A stretch of 64,000 bases of DNA from Mucilaginibacter phyllosphaerae (GCF_004378255.1 NZ_SNQG01000001.1:1074169-1138168); one strand, 5' to 3'; positions 9,741 to 19,678 are shown, counted from the first letter of the stretch. Translations and numbers: made by a program. Notes: a model not told the origin generated them from the letters alone.

Positions 9741-10127
9741 TTACTTTCGATTTTGGTTGCGCAAGTTACGCAACAAAACGTAAACTTCAAAGCCTGTATT
9801 TAAGAAATATAAATAAGAAAAGTTGAGCAGAAAAACGCCATTATCAATGTGTAATTTTAACACAAAAAGCAGGGCAAAAGCCATGCAGCCAAGCATCTTT
9901 ACAATAGTGGTTGCCAGAAAGGCCTGGGCGTATAATGCCGGGTTAATATGCTGTACAACCAATACAGAGGCAATTACGATAAAAGTAAACCCGGTTATAA
10001 ACACAAAAAGCACCCAGAATTTTGCCAGCAGCAGGTTACCGTGCCCGGTATAATTAAGCATTGCGGGTATAGCGGCCAGCAGCGTTACAAACAGGGCAAA
10101 GGCTGCAAATATCTTTAACGGCCTCAA
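9741..10127 (-). CDS. Small membrane protein in the atp operon
   Basis: About 128 residues if translation starts at the TTG at 10125-10127, which overlaps the atpZ stop codon in a TTGA arrangement (start RPLKIFAAF); a longer frame running into atpZ is less likely. It has four predicted membrane helices. It occupies the place where many operons carry atpI-like assembly genes. It has no motif I recognise, and a role in ATP synthase assembly or Mg2+ uptake is inferred only from position. Confidence 0.6.
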   Translation of the reverse strand: MRPLKIFAAFALFVTLLAAIPAMLNYTGHGNLLLAKFWVLFVFITGFTFIVIASVLVVQHINPALYAQAFLATTIVKMLGCMAFALLFVLKLHIDNGVFLLNFSYLYFLNTGFEVYVLLRNLRNQNRK

Positions 10128-10354
10128 TTTTTTACAGATCTGATGACCAGGTATAGTGATGCAAATACGCCAATAAGCGATAGCGCCGCAGTAACCCATT
10201 TGGTTTGGTGATGGCTTGCCTCATCAATTTTATACCCCGCAAATGCAAATATGCCTATAACGGCGAACATCTGCACCGCCATGCCTGTATACTTAGCATA
10301 AGCGTTTACTGCTTTACCCTCCTGTTTGGGCTGGTTTTGTTCATTTTGTGCCAT
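10124..10354 (-). CDS. atpZ: AtpZ/AtpI-family protein
   Basis: A 76-residue protein with a polar N-terminus and two membrane helices (GMAVQMFAVIGIFAFAGYKI and VTAALSLIGVFASLYLVI). The pattern, with GYKIDE after helix 1, matches AtpZ/AtpI family assembly factors encoded first in atp operons. A TAAATTTG element sits just upstream, so this is probably the promoter-proximal gene of the operon. Confidence 0.82.
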   Translation of the reverse strand: MAQNEQNQPKQEGKAVNAYAKYTGMAVQMFAVIGIFAFAGYKIDEASHHQTKWVTAALSLIGVFASLYLVIRSVKN

Positions 10355-10358
10355 GTGG

Positions 10359-10366
10359 CAAATTTA
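10359..10366 (-). promoter_or_regulatory. Candidate -7 element (TAAATTTG) for the atp operon
   Basis: Read on the minus strand, TAAATTTG matches the Bacteroidota -7 consensus TAnnTTTG. It ends only 5 nt before the atpZ ATG, implying a very short leader. I see no clear TTG at the -33 position, so confidence is limited. Confidence 0.4.
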
Positions 10367-10441
10367 TTAAACCTATTGAATACTATTTAGTAAATTAGCG
10401 ATACTTTTTATAACCTATATAATCAATGTAATATCCTTGTG

Positions 10442-10734
10442 ATGGAAAAGGTGGTTAATATTGTTAAACAACACGAACAGGAAATGCTTTATATAAATTA
10501 CTGGCTTAAACAGCCTGTTATTGAGCATTTAAGAGAAGTGACCCGCCTTAGATACAATTACTATAAATGGCTTAATATGTCATTCCCCGGTGCGATTTTG
10601 GGTTTGGTTCGGTAGGTTTAAAAAAATAAGATTTTTTAAGAGATCATTATGTTACACAATTGGGTTATCCTCCATTAAGAATAGATATTTTAAACAGCAT
10701 TCAGCCTCCTCAAAAACCAAAGGCAGCTAAATAA
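10442..10734 (+). pseudogene. Frameshifted remnant, possibly of a nucleotidyltransferase-like protein
   Basis: An open frame from 10442 to 10615 encodes 57 residues (MEKVVNIVKQHEQEML...). A second frame (about 10630-10734) encodes DFLRDHYVTQLGYPPLRIDI and a short tail. The 'LGYPP.RIDIL.SI' string resembles the substrate-binding region of small nucleotidyltransferase-like proteins, and the two pieces are out of frame. There is no intact gene here. The identification is tentative, and the first frame alone could be a small unknown protein. Confidence 0.3.
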
Positions 10735-10754
10735 CCATATAACAACCTATAACA

Positions 10755-13598
10755 TTGAGCCGCTTTTTTACCACTTCTGTATCCAAGTATATCTTGTTAG
10801 CAATAATCATAATTATTGCCGGCTGCTCGCTCGAAAAAAAGAGCGCTTTAAACCGTGGTTTGCAAAACCTTACTGCTAAATATAACATCCTTTTTAATGC
10901 CAACGAATTGCTGCGCCTGAAACAGGAAGGCTATGAAGCCGCCTACGTAGATGATTACAGCGAGATCTTAAGCGTTTACCGCGATACCGTGGCCAAAAGC
11001 GACGAGCCTGATAAAGAGCTTGACCTGGTTAAGCAAAAAGCCAACAATATCATCAGCGTTAAAGAGCAAAGCCACTACCTGGGTAATGCCTACCTGTTGC
11101 TGAGTAAAGCCAATTATCTCGACGGAAATTATTTTGATGCGATAGAATATGCCAACTATGTCATCCGCTCGTTTGGCAATCAGGAAGATCTGAAACAGGA
11201 AGCTTTGGTGTATAAGGGACGTTCCCTGCTTTACATTAACCAGCCTAACGATGCTAAAATTACGTTAGACAGCGCCCTGCAAAACGTTAATCCTAAAAAA
11301 AGGATAACCGCTGATGTTTACGCCAGCAAATTACAATATGACATCAACGCACAGGATTATGCCGATGCCGAAGCTATGGCTAAACTTGCCGTAGCCTATA
11401 GCCATAGCAGCACACAGCGCCTTCGGTGGACATTTATCCTTGCCCAACTGCAGGAATTAAACAACAAACCTGCCGATGCCATTGCCAATTACACCAAAAT
11501 AAGCAAAAGCAACGCCGTATTTGATATGGCCTTTAATGCCAATCTTAACCGTATCCGGATAGAGGATATGCAAAACGGTGTAAAGATAAGCCGCCTGGCA
11601 CGCTTACAAGCCTTGCTTAAAAACCAAAACAACCTTGATTTTACCGACCAGATCTATTTCCAGATAGGGCAGTTGCAATTCAATGCAGGCGAGATAGATC
11701 ATGCACTGAAAAGCTACCGCCAGTCGATAAATAGCACTACAAAAAATCAAAATCAAAAAGGCCTCTCCTACCTGCGCATGGCCGATGTGTATTTTAAAAA
11801 CAAAGCCGACTACAGTAACGCCAAAAAGTATTACGATAGTTCGCTGGTGAGTTTATCGCCCAATTATCCAAATTATAAGGCCATTCAAAAGAAAAGCGAC
11901 AACCTGCAGGTACTGGCCGACAGGCTGCAGATCATATCCCGCGAGGATACCCTGCAAATGCTGGCCCGCCTTGATGAACCTGCCCGCGTGGCGCGTATAG
12001 ATAAAATGGTAGAAGCCCGCATCCTGCAATCGCGGCAGGTTACAGCCGTTACCGTAGCACAAGCTAAAGGCGCCATCAACATTAACGAGCCGCCACAAGA
12101 GAGCACCCCTAATGGCAGTAATTTTTATTTCAGCAACAACAATGCTGTAAGCCAGGGTTTTACCAGCTTTAAGCGGGTTTGGGGCAAACGTAAGCTGGAG
12201 GACAACTGGCGCCGCGCCAACCGGGCAGGCAGCGATATTACCCAGAACAATTCTGTAGCCATTAAAAATATCGACCCTGATGCCCCGGCCAATGATGTGA
12301 TAAATAATACCCCGGGCAACACCAGCGCAGCCAATTACCGGCAGGACCTGGTACAAAACCTGCCGCTTACACCAGCCTTACTGGCACAATCAAATAAACG
12401 AATTTTTGATGCTTATTTTGATATAGCCAATTTTTACCGCGATGTGCTGGAAGATAAAAAAGAGGCCATTGCCGAGTATGAATTGATATTGACCCGTTTC
12501 CCTAACAATGACAATACGGCGGCTATCTACTACAACTTGTACCGTTTATACAGCGATATTGATGCGGCATCATCTGATAAATATAAAAACCTGCTGGTAA
12601 AAAACTACCCGCAAACGCCATTTGCCCGGATCATCCTCGATCCCGAGTACAGCAAGCACATCAATGATGAGGATACCGGCTTCAGCATCCTGTATAATAA
12701 TGTATATGACTTGTATGCTGCCAAGCAATACGCCAAAGTTATCAGTGCTGCCGATGCATTGCTTGTACAATACCCCAACAACCGGTTTGCTGCGCAGATC
12801 TACTACCTGCGCGCATTTGCTGCCGGCCATCAGGAGCCGCTGGCACCATTCAATAACGATTTGCAAAGCATTATCAGCAAATACCCTGATGATAAGCTGA
12901 TAACGCCGCTCATCAACCAGCACCTGGCCTACATTGCGGCCAACCAGGCAGAACTGGCCGCCCGCCGTATTGTCATATCAGACAGGGAACTAAACGACCC
13001 GCAATTTACTTTGCCCATAGTTTACCAGCAAAAAACAGAGTACAGAACAAAAGCCGAAAAATATGAGGTAGTGGCAGATGTGCGCAAGCCCGAGCCTAAA
13101 CCTGCAGAACCGGTAAAAGAAGTAAAGGCAACATCTATCACGGCTATAACCCCGCCGCCTGCCCCAAAACCAACCCCGGTAGTTACGCAGCCGGTTACAC
13201 AACCCCAGCTGCAGCCGGTAAAAAAGGCACCGTTTATATTTAATATGCGCGATAGTACCAACTATTACTTTGTGGTAAATGTAAACAGCGGCACAACTAA
13301 TTTATCCTCATCGCGTTTTGGTATAGGGCAGTTTAACCGGGTTAATTTTCAAAACAATACGGTTAAACATCAGTTAAAAAACGTGGGCGACGATCACCAG
13401 CTGATCTACATCGGCCGTTTTTATAACCTGAACAATGTTAAAGATTACGCCCGTGCCATTATCCCGCTGATGCCCGATATTATGAAGGTGCCTAAGGATA
13501 AATACAGCTTTTTTATCATAACACAAGAAAATCTGGATAAATTAGCCGATCAAAAAACACTGGATAGTTATATAGACTATTACCAACAAAACTACTAA
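10755..13598 (+). CDS. sprE: SprE/PorW-like T9SS lipoprotein with TPR repeats
   Basis: A 947-residue outer-membrane or periplasmic lipoprotein: a hydrophobic signal then lipobox IIAGC (Cys24), followed by LNRGLQNLTAKYNILFNA, which resembles the N-terminus of SprE/PorW, required for gliding and type IX secretion. Many TPR-like helical repeats follow (about residues 110-700), then a Pro/Lys-rich linker (about 765-820) and a C-terminal domain of about 125 residues. Translation appears to start at TTG, since no suitable ATG precedes the signal. It is 6 bp upstream of the penicillin-binding protein gene, so the two may be co-transcribed. Confidence 0.8.
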   Translation: MSRFFTTSVSKYILLAIIIIIAGCSLEKKSALNRGLQNLTAKYNILFNANELLRLKQEGYEAAYVDDYSEILSVYRDTVAKSDEPDKELDLVKQKANNIISVKEQSHYLGNAYLLLSKANYLDGNYFDAIEYANYVIRSFGNQEDLKQEALVYKGRSLLYINQPNDAKITLDSALQNVNPKKRITADVYASKLQYDINAQDYADAEAMAKLAVAYSHSSTQRLRWTFILAQLQELNNKPADAIANYTKISKSNAVFDMAFNANLNRIRIEDMQNGVKISRLARLQALLKNQNNLDFTDQIYFQIGQLQFNAGEIDHALKSYRQSINSTTKNQNQKGLSYLRMADVYFKNKADYSNAKKYYDSSLVSLSPNYPNYKAIQKKSDNLQVLADRLQIISREDTLQMLARLDEPARVARIDKMVEARILQSRQVTAVTVAQAKGAININEPPQESTPNGSNFYFSNNNAVSQGFTSFKRVWGKRKLEDNWRRANRAGSDITQNNSVAIKNIDPDAPANDVINNTPGNTSAANYRQDLVQNLPLTPALLAQSNKRIFDAYFDIANFYRDVLEDKKEAIAEYELILTRFPNNDNTAAIYYNLYRLYSDIDAASSDKYKNLLVKNYPQTPFARIILDPEYSKHINDEDTGFSILYNNVYDLYAAKQYAKVISAADALLVQYPNNRFAAQIYYLRAFAAGHQEPLAPFNNDLQSIISKYPDDKLITPLINQHLAYIAANQAELAARRIVISDRELNDPQFTLPIVYQQKTEYRTKAEKYEVVADVRKPEPKPAEPVKEVKATSITAITPPPAPKPTPVVTQPVTQPQLQPVKKAPFIFNMRDSTNYYFVVNVNSGTTNLSSSRFGIGQFNRVNFQNNTVKHQLKNVGDDHQLIYIGRFYNLNNVKDYARAIIPLMPDIMKVPKDKYSFFIITQENLDKLADQKTLDSYIDYYQQNY

Positions 13599-13604
13599 GA
13601 ACAG

Positions 13605-15845
13605 ATGATCAATAAAGTTTCGCAACAGGATATAAAACGTTACAACTGGTACTTTTGGCGTTTCTTTATCGGCTGTTTTGCCTTTTTCGTAATCATGATA
13701 CTGCTGATCGCCTTCCAGGTATTTGGCCCGCTACCGTCCTTCCGCGAACTGGAAAACCCCAAAAGCGACCAGGCTTCAGAGATCATGTCATCAGATAAGC
13801 AGGTAATTGGTAAATATTACATCAAAAACCGTACAAGCGTTACCTATAAACAAATTTCGCCCAATATCATTAACGCATTGATAGCCACCGAGGATACCCG
13901 CTTTTATCAGCACTCGGGCATCGATTTTCAGCGTACATTCAGCATTGTGCTGTATAACCTGGTTGGCAAGAAACAGGGCGGCAGTACCATTACCCAGCAA
14001 TTGGCGCTCAACCTGTTTTCAGAGCGCTCACGCAACCCTTTTAAACGGGTGATACAAAAGCTACAGGAATGGATAACCGCCGTTAAAATAGAGCGTAATT
14101 ACACTAAAGAAGAGATCTTGACGCTATACCTGAACACGGTTGATTTTGGCGCCTACAACACCTACGGTATCAGTTCGGCAGCGCGTACCTACTTTAACAG
14201 CACGCCCGATAAGCTTACGCCGGACCAGGCTGCATTATTGATCGGGATGATCAACGGGCCGGGGATTTACTCGCCCATAAACCACCCCGAAAACGCCAAA
14301 AATCGCCGCAATTTCGTCCTGCGACGTATGGATGAAGAAGGTTTTTTGAGTGCCGGGCAGGCCGAGGAATATAAAGCCAAACCACTCGGCCTTACCTTTA
14401 GCCCGATCGACCATAACGACGGGATTGCCACCTATTTTAGAGCGGTGCTCAAAAAGGAGATACAAAAAATATTGGTTGATAAATCTATCTTTAAACCGGA
14501 CGGCACCACCCCTTACGACCTGGACCGCGACGGCCTGAAAATATACACCACTATTGATGCCACCATGCAGCAGTATGCCGAAGAGGCACAAAAAGAATAC
14601 ATGCGCAAACTGCAGGCACAATTTAACGCCCACTGGAAGGGTATCAGCCTTTGGAAAAGCATCCCAACCTTTAAATCGCTGCTGGATAAGGGCATGCACC
14701 GGTCTGACCGGTATATCGCCCTGAAATCACAGGGAGCATCTGACGAGGAGATCCGCGAGGACTTTAACAAGCCCGCCAAGATGAACCTGTTTACCTGGCG
14801 CGGCGATATCGATACGCTGATGAAGCCTATCGACTCGATTGTGTATTGTAAAATGATGCTGCGTAATGCCCTGATGAGTATGGACCCTACCACAGGCTAT
14901 ATCAAGGCCTGGGTTGGCGGCACCAACTTTGAGCATTTTAAGTACGACCAGGTAAAAATGGGTACCCGCCAGGTGGGTTCAACTGCTAAACCTTTCACCT
15001 ATGCAGTAGCTATAGATGATGGCATCTCACCCTGCCAGCAGGTGGCCAATGAGCCGATAACCATTACCGGTTACGGTGCCGACTGGTCGCCGCGCTCGTC
15101 GCCGAGCGAGACTGTGCCGGGGGTAATAACTTTACGCACAGCTTTGGCCCGGTCGCAAAACTGGGTAACAGCCTATGTAATGAATGAGGTTAAACCACAA
15201 CCCGTGGCAGATCTGATCAAAAAGATGGGTATCACCAGCAATGTACCGCCCTACCCTTCCATTTGCCTGGGCACCTTTGATGCCTCTGTATTTGATATGA
15301 CGGGTGCTTACTCGGCATTTGCCAACGAAGGTGTGTGGACAGAGCCCACCTACCTTTTGCGTATAGAGGATAAAAATGGCAACGTTTTATACAACAACAC
15401 CCCGCGTGTGGTGCAGGCCATGAATGCACAAACCGCCTACGTAATGACCTATATGCTAAAAGGCGTAATTGATGAAGGTACGGGCTGGCGTTTGCGCGGT
15501 ACATACGGTTTAAAGAACCCTATCGGTGGCAAAACCGGTACCACTAATGATAATTCCGACGGTTGGTTCATCGGCATCACCCCGCAACTGGTTACCGGCA
15601 TCTGGACGGGCTGCGAAGACCGCGATATCCATTTCCGCTCAACCCGTTTGGGCGAGGGTGCCAACACGGCCCTGCCTATTTTTGCAGGATATATGAAACG
15701 CGTATATGCCAACCAGGCGCTCGGCATCAAAAAGAATGTAGACTTTGTACCGCCAAAATCCGGCCTGTCAATTACGCTTGATTGCGGGGCTTACAGTCAG
15801 CAGCAAAAAGGCACTAATGAGGTAGAGAAAAAACTGGATTTTTAG
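13605..15845 (+). CDS. Class A penicillin-binding protein (PBP1A-type)
   Basis: A 746-residue bifunctional peptidoglycan synthase anchored by one N-terminal helix (about residues 20-40). The GT51 glycosyltransferase domain shows ALIATEDTRFYQHSGID (catalytic Glu96) and GGSTITQQLALNL. The transpeptidase domain has the SxxK motif GSTAKPF (Ser459), SQN and KTGTT (Lys643). It polymerises and cross-links glycan strands in the periplasm. It follows sprE with a 6-bp gap. The C-terminus is short compared with some PBP1A proteins. Confidence 0.95.
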   Translation: MINKVSQQDIKRYNWYFWRFFIGCFAFFVIMILLIAFQVFGPLPSFRELENPKSDQASEIMSSDKQVIGKYYIKNRTSVTYKQISPNIINALIATEDTRFYQHSGIDFQRTFSIVLYNLVGKKQGGSTITQQLALNLFSERSRNPFKRVIQKLQEWITAVKIERNYTKEEILTLYLNTVDFGAYNTYGISSAARTYFNSTPDKLTPDQAALLIGMINGPGIYSPINHPENAKNRRNFVLRRMDEEGFLSAGQAEEYKAKPLGLTFSPIDHNDGIATYFRAVLKKEIQKILVDKSIFKPDGTTPYDLDRDGLKIYTTIDATMQQYAEEAQKEYMRKLQAQFNAHWKGISLWKSIPTFKSLLDKGMHRSDRYIALKSQGASDEEIREDFNKPAKMNLFTWRGDIDTLMKPIDSIVYCKMMLRNALMSMDPTTGYIKAWVGGTNFEHFKYDQVKMGTRQVGSTAKPFTYAVAIDDGISPCQQVANEPITITGYGADWSPRSSPSETVPGVITLRTALARSQNWVTAYVMNEVKPQPVADLIKKMGITSNVPPYPSICLGTFDASVFDMTGAYSAFANEGVWTEPTYLLRIEDKNGNVLYNNTPRVVQAMNAQTAYVMTYMLKGVIDEGTGWRLRGTYGLKNPIGGKTGTTNDNSDGWFIGITPQLVTGIWTGCEDRDIHFRSTRLGEGANTALPIFAGYMKRVYANQALGIKKNVDFVPPKSGLSITLDCGAYSQQQKGTNEVEKKLDF

Positions 15846-15927
15846 CCCCCTAACCCCCTAAAGGGGGAACAAGCAGGGCGATAGATAACAATTAGTAAAG
15901 CAATTCCCTCTTTAGGGGGTTAGGGGG
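15846..15927. repeat. Inverted repeat (CCCCCTAACCCCCTAAAG type) between the PBP gene and uvrC
   Basis: The arm at 15846-15869 and the arm at 15904-15927 are reverse complements with 23 of 24 matches, around a 34-nt spacer. Each arm also contains an internal C5TAAAG5 mini-palindrome. The first arm begins right after the PBP stop codon and the second ends 1 bp before the uvrC ATG, so the whole gap is repeat DNA. It looks like a dispersed intergenic element that may also terminate or insulate transcription. Confidence 0.65.
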
Positions 15928-15928
15928 T

Positions 15929-17752
15929 ATGGAGAAATTCGATTACAGGGAAGCATTAAAAAATATACCGCATAAACCGGGTGTTTACCAGTATTGGGAT
16001 AGCGAGAAGGAGCTGATCTATATTGGTAAGGCAAAAGACCTGCGCAATCGCGTGGGGTCGTACTTTAATAAGGATACGCAGATCAATGCTAAAACGCGGG
16101 TTTTGGTATCTAAGATCCGTAATATTACGTTTACCATTGTGGATACCGAGGTGGATGCCTGGCTGCTGGAGAACAGCATGATCAAGAAGCATCAGCCACG
16201 CTATAATGTGATGCTGAAGGATGATAAAACCTACCCCTGGATCATCATCAAGAACGAAAATTACCCCCGCATTTACTGGACACGCCGCATTATTAAAGAT
16301 GGCTCTAAATACCTTGGCCCCTACGCATCTGTCAGTATGATGCACACTATTTTAGGGCTTATTAAAGAAACCTATGCCCTGCGTACCTGCAACCTTAACC
16401 TTACCCGCGAAAACATCGAAAAAGGTAAATTTAAGGTTTGCCTGGAATATCAGTTGGGGAACTGCAAGGGCCCTTGTCAGGATTTCCAGTCGGAGGCGGA
16501 TTACAACCAAAACATCAGCGAGATAACGGATGTGCTTAACGGCAAAATAGGCAACGTGGTGCGTGGCCTCAAAGCCGATCTGGATAAGGCCGTTGGTGAT
16601 TTAAATTTTGAACAGGCCCACCGCCTGAAAAGGAAGCAAGACCTGCTGGAGAATTATCAGAGCAAATCAACCGTAGTAAATTCATCTATTACCGATGTGG
16701 ATGTTTTCAGCATAGCATCTGAAGAGAAATATGCCTTTGTCAACTTCCTGAAGGTGATGAACGGAACGATTACCCAAACCCAAACCATCGAGCTAAAAAA
16801 ACGATTGGACGAGACCGACGAGGAACTGTTAACGCTTGCCATTACCGAATTCCGCACCCGGTACAACAGCACGTCTAAAGAGATCATTGTACCTTTTGAG
16901 ATCGACCTGGAAGACGCCAAATTAAAATTTACGGTACCTAAACTGGGCGAGAAGCGTAAACTGCTTGATCTGTCGCAAAAGAATGTGATGTTCTTTAAAA
17001 AAGAAAAGATAGACCAATACGAGAAGCTAAATCCCGAGGTACGTACCGAGCGGTTGCTTACCCTGATGATGAAGGACCTGCGCATGAATACGCTGCCGCG
17101 CCATATAGAGTGTTTTGATAACTCCAACTTCCAGGGTGCGTACCCGGTATCGGCCATTGTGGTGTTTAAGGATGCCAAACCATCTAAAAAAGATTACCGC
17201 TTTTTTAATGTAAAAACTGTTGTAGGGCCGGATGACTTTGCCACGATGGAAGAGGCCGTACACCGCCGTTACCGCCGCATGCTGGATGAAGGTACCGAGC
17301 TGCCGCAACTGATCATTATCGATGGTGGTAAGGGGCAGTTATCATCAGCCATGAAGAGTTTGAGGCTTTTGGGGATCGATAAACAGGTAACCATTATCGG
17401 TATTGCCAAGCGTTTGGAAGAACTCTATTACCCCGGCGACCAGTACCCGCTTTACCTCGACAAACGGTCTGAAACGCTTAAAGTGATCCAGCAGCTGCGT
17501 GATGAAGCCCACCGTTTCGGCATTACCGCTCACCGTAAAAAACGTGATAAAGGCACCTTAGCTACCGAATTAGAATTGATACCCGGCATCGGCAAAACCA
17601 CTGCCGACAAGCTATTGAAATACTTTAAATCTGTTAAAAAGATCCGCGAAGCAACCGAAACCGAACTGCAGGAAGTGGTAAATTTAAAACAGGCCAAAGC
17701 CATCAGCCAGTATTTTAACCCATCGGTAAGTGATGTAACCGGGTTGGAGTAG
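15929..17752 (+). CDS. uvrC: Excinuclease ABC subunit C
   Basis: A 607-residue nuclease that makes both incisions in nucleotide excision repair. Domains in order: GIY-YIG (KPGVYQYWDSEKELIYIGKA, residues 17-36), UVR motif (ADLDKAVGDLNFEQAHRLKR, about 215-234), RNase H-like nuclease with IECFDNSNFQG, and a C-terminal helix-hairpin-helix pair (LIPGIGKTTADKLLKYF). Length is normal and no key motif is missing. It is apparently transcribed alone; a minus-strand pseudogene lies 17 bp downstream. Confidence 0.97.
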   Translation: MEKFDYREALKNIPHKPGVYQYWDSEKELIYIGKAKDLRNRVGSYFNKDTQINAKTRVLVSKIRNITFTIVDTEVDAWLLENSMIKKHQPRYNVMLKDDKTYPWIIIKNENYPRIYWTRRIIKDGSKYLGPYASVSMMHTILGLIKETYALRTCNLNLTRENIEKGKFKVCLEYQLGNCKGPCQDFQSEADYNQNISEITDVLNGKIGNVVRGLKADLDKAVGDLNFEQAHRLKRKQDLLENYQSKSTVVNSSITDVDVFSIASEEKYAFVNFLKVMNGTITQTQTIELKKRLDETDEELLTLAITEFRTRYNSTSKEIIVPFEIDLEDAKLKFTVPKLGEKRKLLDLSQKNVMFFKKEKIDQYEKLNPEVRTERLLTLMMKDLRMNTLPRHIECFDNSNFQGAYPVSAIVVFKDAKPSKKDYRFFNVKTVVGPDDFATMEEAVHRRYRRMLDEGTELPQLIIIDGGKGQLSSAMKSLRLLGIDKQVTIIGIAKRLEELYYPGDQYPLYLDKRSETLKVIQQLRDEAHRFGITAHRKKRDKGTLATELELIPGIGKTTADKLLKYFKSVKKIREATETELQEVVNLKQAKAISQYFNPSVSDVTGLE

Positions 17753-17769
17753 TGTTGAATGTACAAACA

Positions 17770-18366
17770 TCAATGCATTGCAACAGGCATAACCACAGGT
17801 GCAAGCAAAACGCAATTAATCAATTCTAATTTTTTGCCATCAATAAAGTTGGTGATATTTTCTATTAAACTTTGTAGTTGATCGTAATTTCCTTGTCTCT
17901 ACTCATACATCAACTTTTCTTTTTCACTTACATTATTAAAGCTATCACTTTCCCAGCCTAATTTAAATCCGCAACCCTCATTATTTGTGATTACAAATGG
18001 TTGGATATAGATTTTATGACTATCCGTCTGTTTTAGTGAGGGGCTGTTTATTCTACCCTTTTGATTAATTATACTGATTGCCCGGCTAACTGCATTCACT
18101 ATAAAAACAGGCCTATTAGTAGTATAGCTAATATTAGTAAGCTGATGTTTACGGATGTTAAAACGGATAAACACACAGCCTTTCCAACAACTATTATTAA
18201 CCGAATCTACATTGGGTTTATAATTATTTACCAATGCCCATTTAATATCTGCAAGATCCTTTATCACAATGTCTTTTTGATCGTTCTGCGAAAAAGATTG
18301 AAAAGATATTAGTTGGAGTATTAGTAAAATAAGTATTCGGTATGGTTTAAGATAAACGCAAGGCAC
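17770..18366 (-). pseudogene. Small exported protein interrupted by an in-frame TAG
   Basis: The intact frame gives 155 residues with a signal peptide and ends at a TAG (17899-17901) after KEKLMYE. Reading on in the same frame gives another 42 residues (RQGNYDQLQSLIENITNF..., LELINCVLLAPVV) to a TGA at 17770-17772. That tail aligns with the tail of the neighbouring paralogue (DHLHKSIFNLFNF..., LMFFDGVVLSPIQ), so the TAG looks like a premature stop. The middle has a GCVFIRF motif and a TonB-C-like beta-alpha pattern. The function is unknown, and the region is AT-richer than its surroundings. A sequencing error is an alternative. Confidence 0.65.
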
Positions 18367-18389
18367 AAAATTTTGCTTTATATAAAAGG

Positions 18390-18845
18390 TTAAATAATTA
18401 CAAAGAAACTTAGTGCACCCTTATCTATGTAGTAAAAAGAAACAATTTTATCTTGTTTAAATTCGAGATAAGTAACCGGCTTATTTTTAATGATTAATAT
18501 AACAATATCGCCATAATCATCCGTATTGAATTTCTTTTTATTGCCTTTAAAACTATTGTAAGTGCAAATTTTGTAATCCGAAGAAGCAAAGGCTTCACCG
18601 GATGTTTTTACTAAATCTTCAACCATTGCGGATACGATTTTTTCCTTCTTCGCCTCTCGAATGGTATCATTCGCAGCGATATACATGTAGTTATCCATAA
18701 TAAACCGGGAGTCTTTTCTATCCTTAAAAACAGCAGATATAAAACCCCTAATAGTTGAACTCCGCTTGGCAAACAGATCTTGCGCCTTGCATGGATTGCT
18801 AATCAAAAAAATAAAAGCAAACAATATTATGATTAATTTTTTCAT
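18390..18845 (-). CDS. Hypothetical exported protein
   Basis: About 151 residues from the ATG at 18843-18845 (an upstream ATG would add two residues). The signal peptide MKKLIIILFAFIFLISNPCKAQ is clear and predicts export. The mature part is mixed alpha/beta with no recognised motif (YGDIVILIIKNKPVTYLEF, IVSFYYIDKG). It lies between two decayed paralogues of another small exported family, in AT-rich DNA, suggesting a recently acquired or fast-evolving set. Confidence 0.55.
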   Translation of the reverse strand: MKKLIIILFAFIFLISNPCKAQDLFAKRSSTIRGFISAVFKDRKDSRFIMDNYMYIAANDTIREAKKEKIVSAMVEDLVKTSGEAFASSDYKICTYNSFKGNKKKFNTDDYGDIVILIIKNKPVTYLEFKQDKIVSFYYIDKGALSFFVII

Positions 18846-18973
18846 GGGCATGTTCCTGATTTATTGGCGGGCTTAATATTGAAGCAATATCATATATAAT
18901 CTTTATAGTAATCGCACCGTATAAGTTTGTAAGTATTCCTGCTCACTTTTGTAAGCCTTTATATATTATTAAA

Positions 18974-19536
18974 TCATTCCATCGAACCGGAACCAACTTG
19001 TATCGGGCTTAAAACAACTCCGTCGAAAAACATCAAAGTCCCTTCTTTAAAATTAAATAAATTAAAAATAGATTTGTGAAGGTGATCCATTCGTGTATAA
19101 AACATAAAATATGATTGATAATATTCGCCTTTATCTTCAGTGCCTTTAAAAGAGCTTACTTTTGGAAAATTACATCCTGCCTGATAATTATATATAAAAG
19201 GCTGAATTATTCACGCTTGGATATTTTCAAAAAAGCAATTAACTCTCTGTCTTGCGTTATGCTATTTACAGCACTCACCAATTCATCAGTAATGAATTTT
19301 GTAGAATCTGTATCTCCGCTGAAAGATAGGTTGATTATTTTTCCTTGCGCAGAAACCTTGAACTTTACAAAAACGCACCCAATTCCGCAATACTTTGCTA
19401 AAGCAGACGAATCAGGATGATAATTTTTAAATATATAACCGCTAACCTTATTATAGTTTAACACTTGTTTCTTCTGTGCTGATAAAACTAATGGGCTACT
19501 CAAGATAATTATTAATATTATTAAATTATTTTTCAT
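18974..19536 (-). pseudogene. Paralogue of the 17770-18366 gene, broken by a frameshift
   Basis: The first frame encodes 109 residues with a signal peptide and the shared motif GCVFVKFKVSAQGKIINLSF, stopping at TAA 19207-19209. The continuation lies in another frame: IIQPFIYNYQAGCNFPKVSS... through FFDGVVLSPIQVGSGSME, ending at TGA 18974-18976. It matches the paralogue segment YIQPFVITNNEGCGFKLGWE and its tail. Loss of one base near 19208-19212 explains the break. The intact protein would have been about 187 residues with a TonB-C-like core. Confidence 0.68.
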
Positions 19537-19678
19537 TGGGATAGGTAGGTATTATTTCTCATAAAGATAATATACGCTCATTACAAAAGCAATTATTTAC
19601 CTTTAACAAAAAATGCTATAATCATTGTGATATATTACACATATCGGCATAATGCTTAACAATTGCCACATAAACAAA

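Noticed and set aside
17899..17901. In-frame TAG as possible stop-codon recoding
   Set aside because: The paralogue is also damaged in a different way, no recoding element is visible, and the phylum uses the standard code; decay or sequencing error is simpler.
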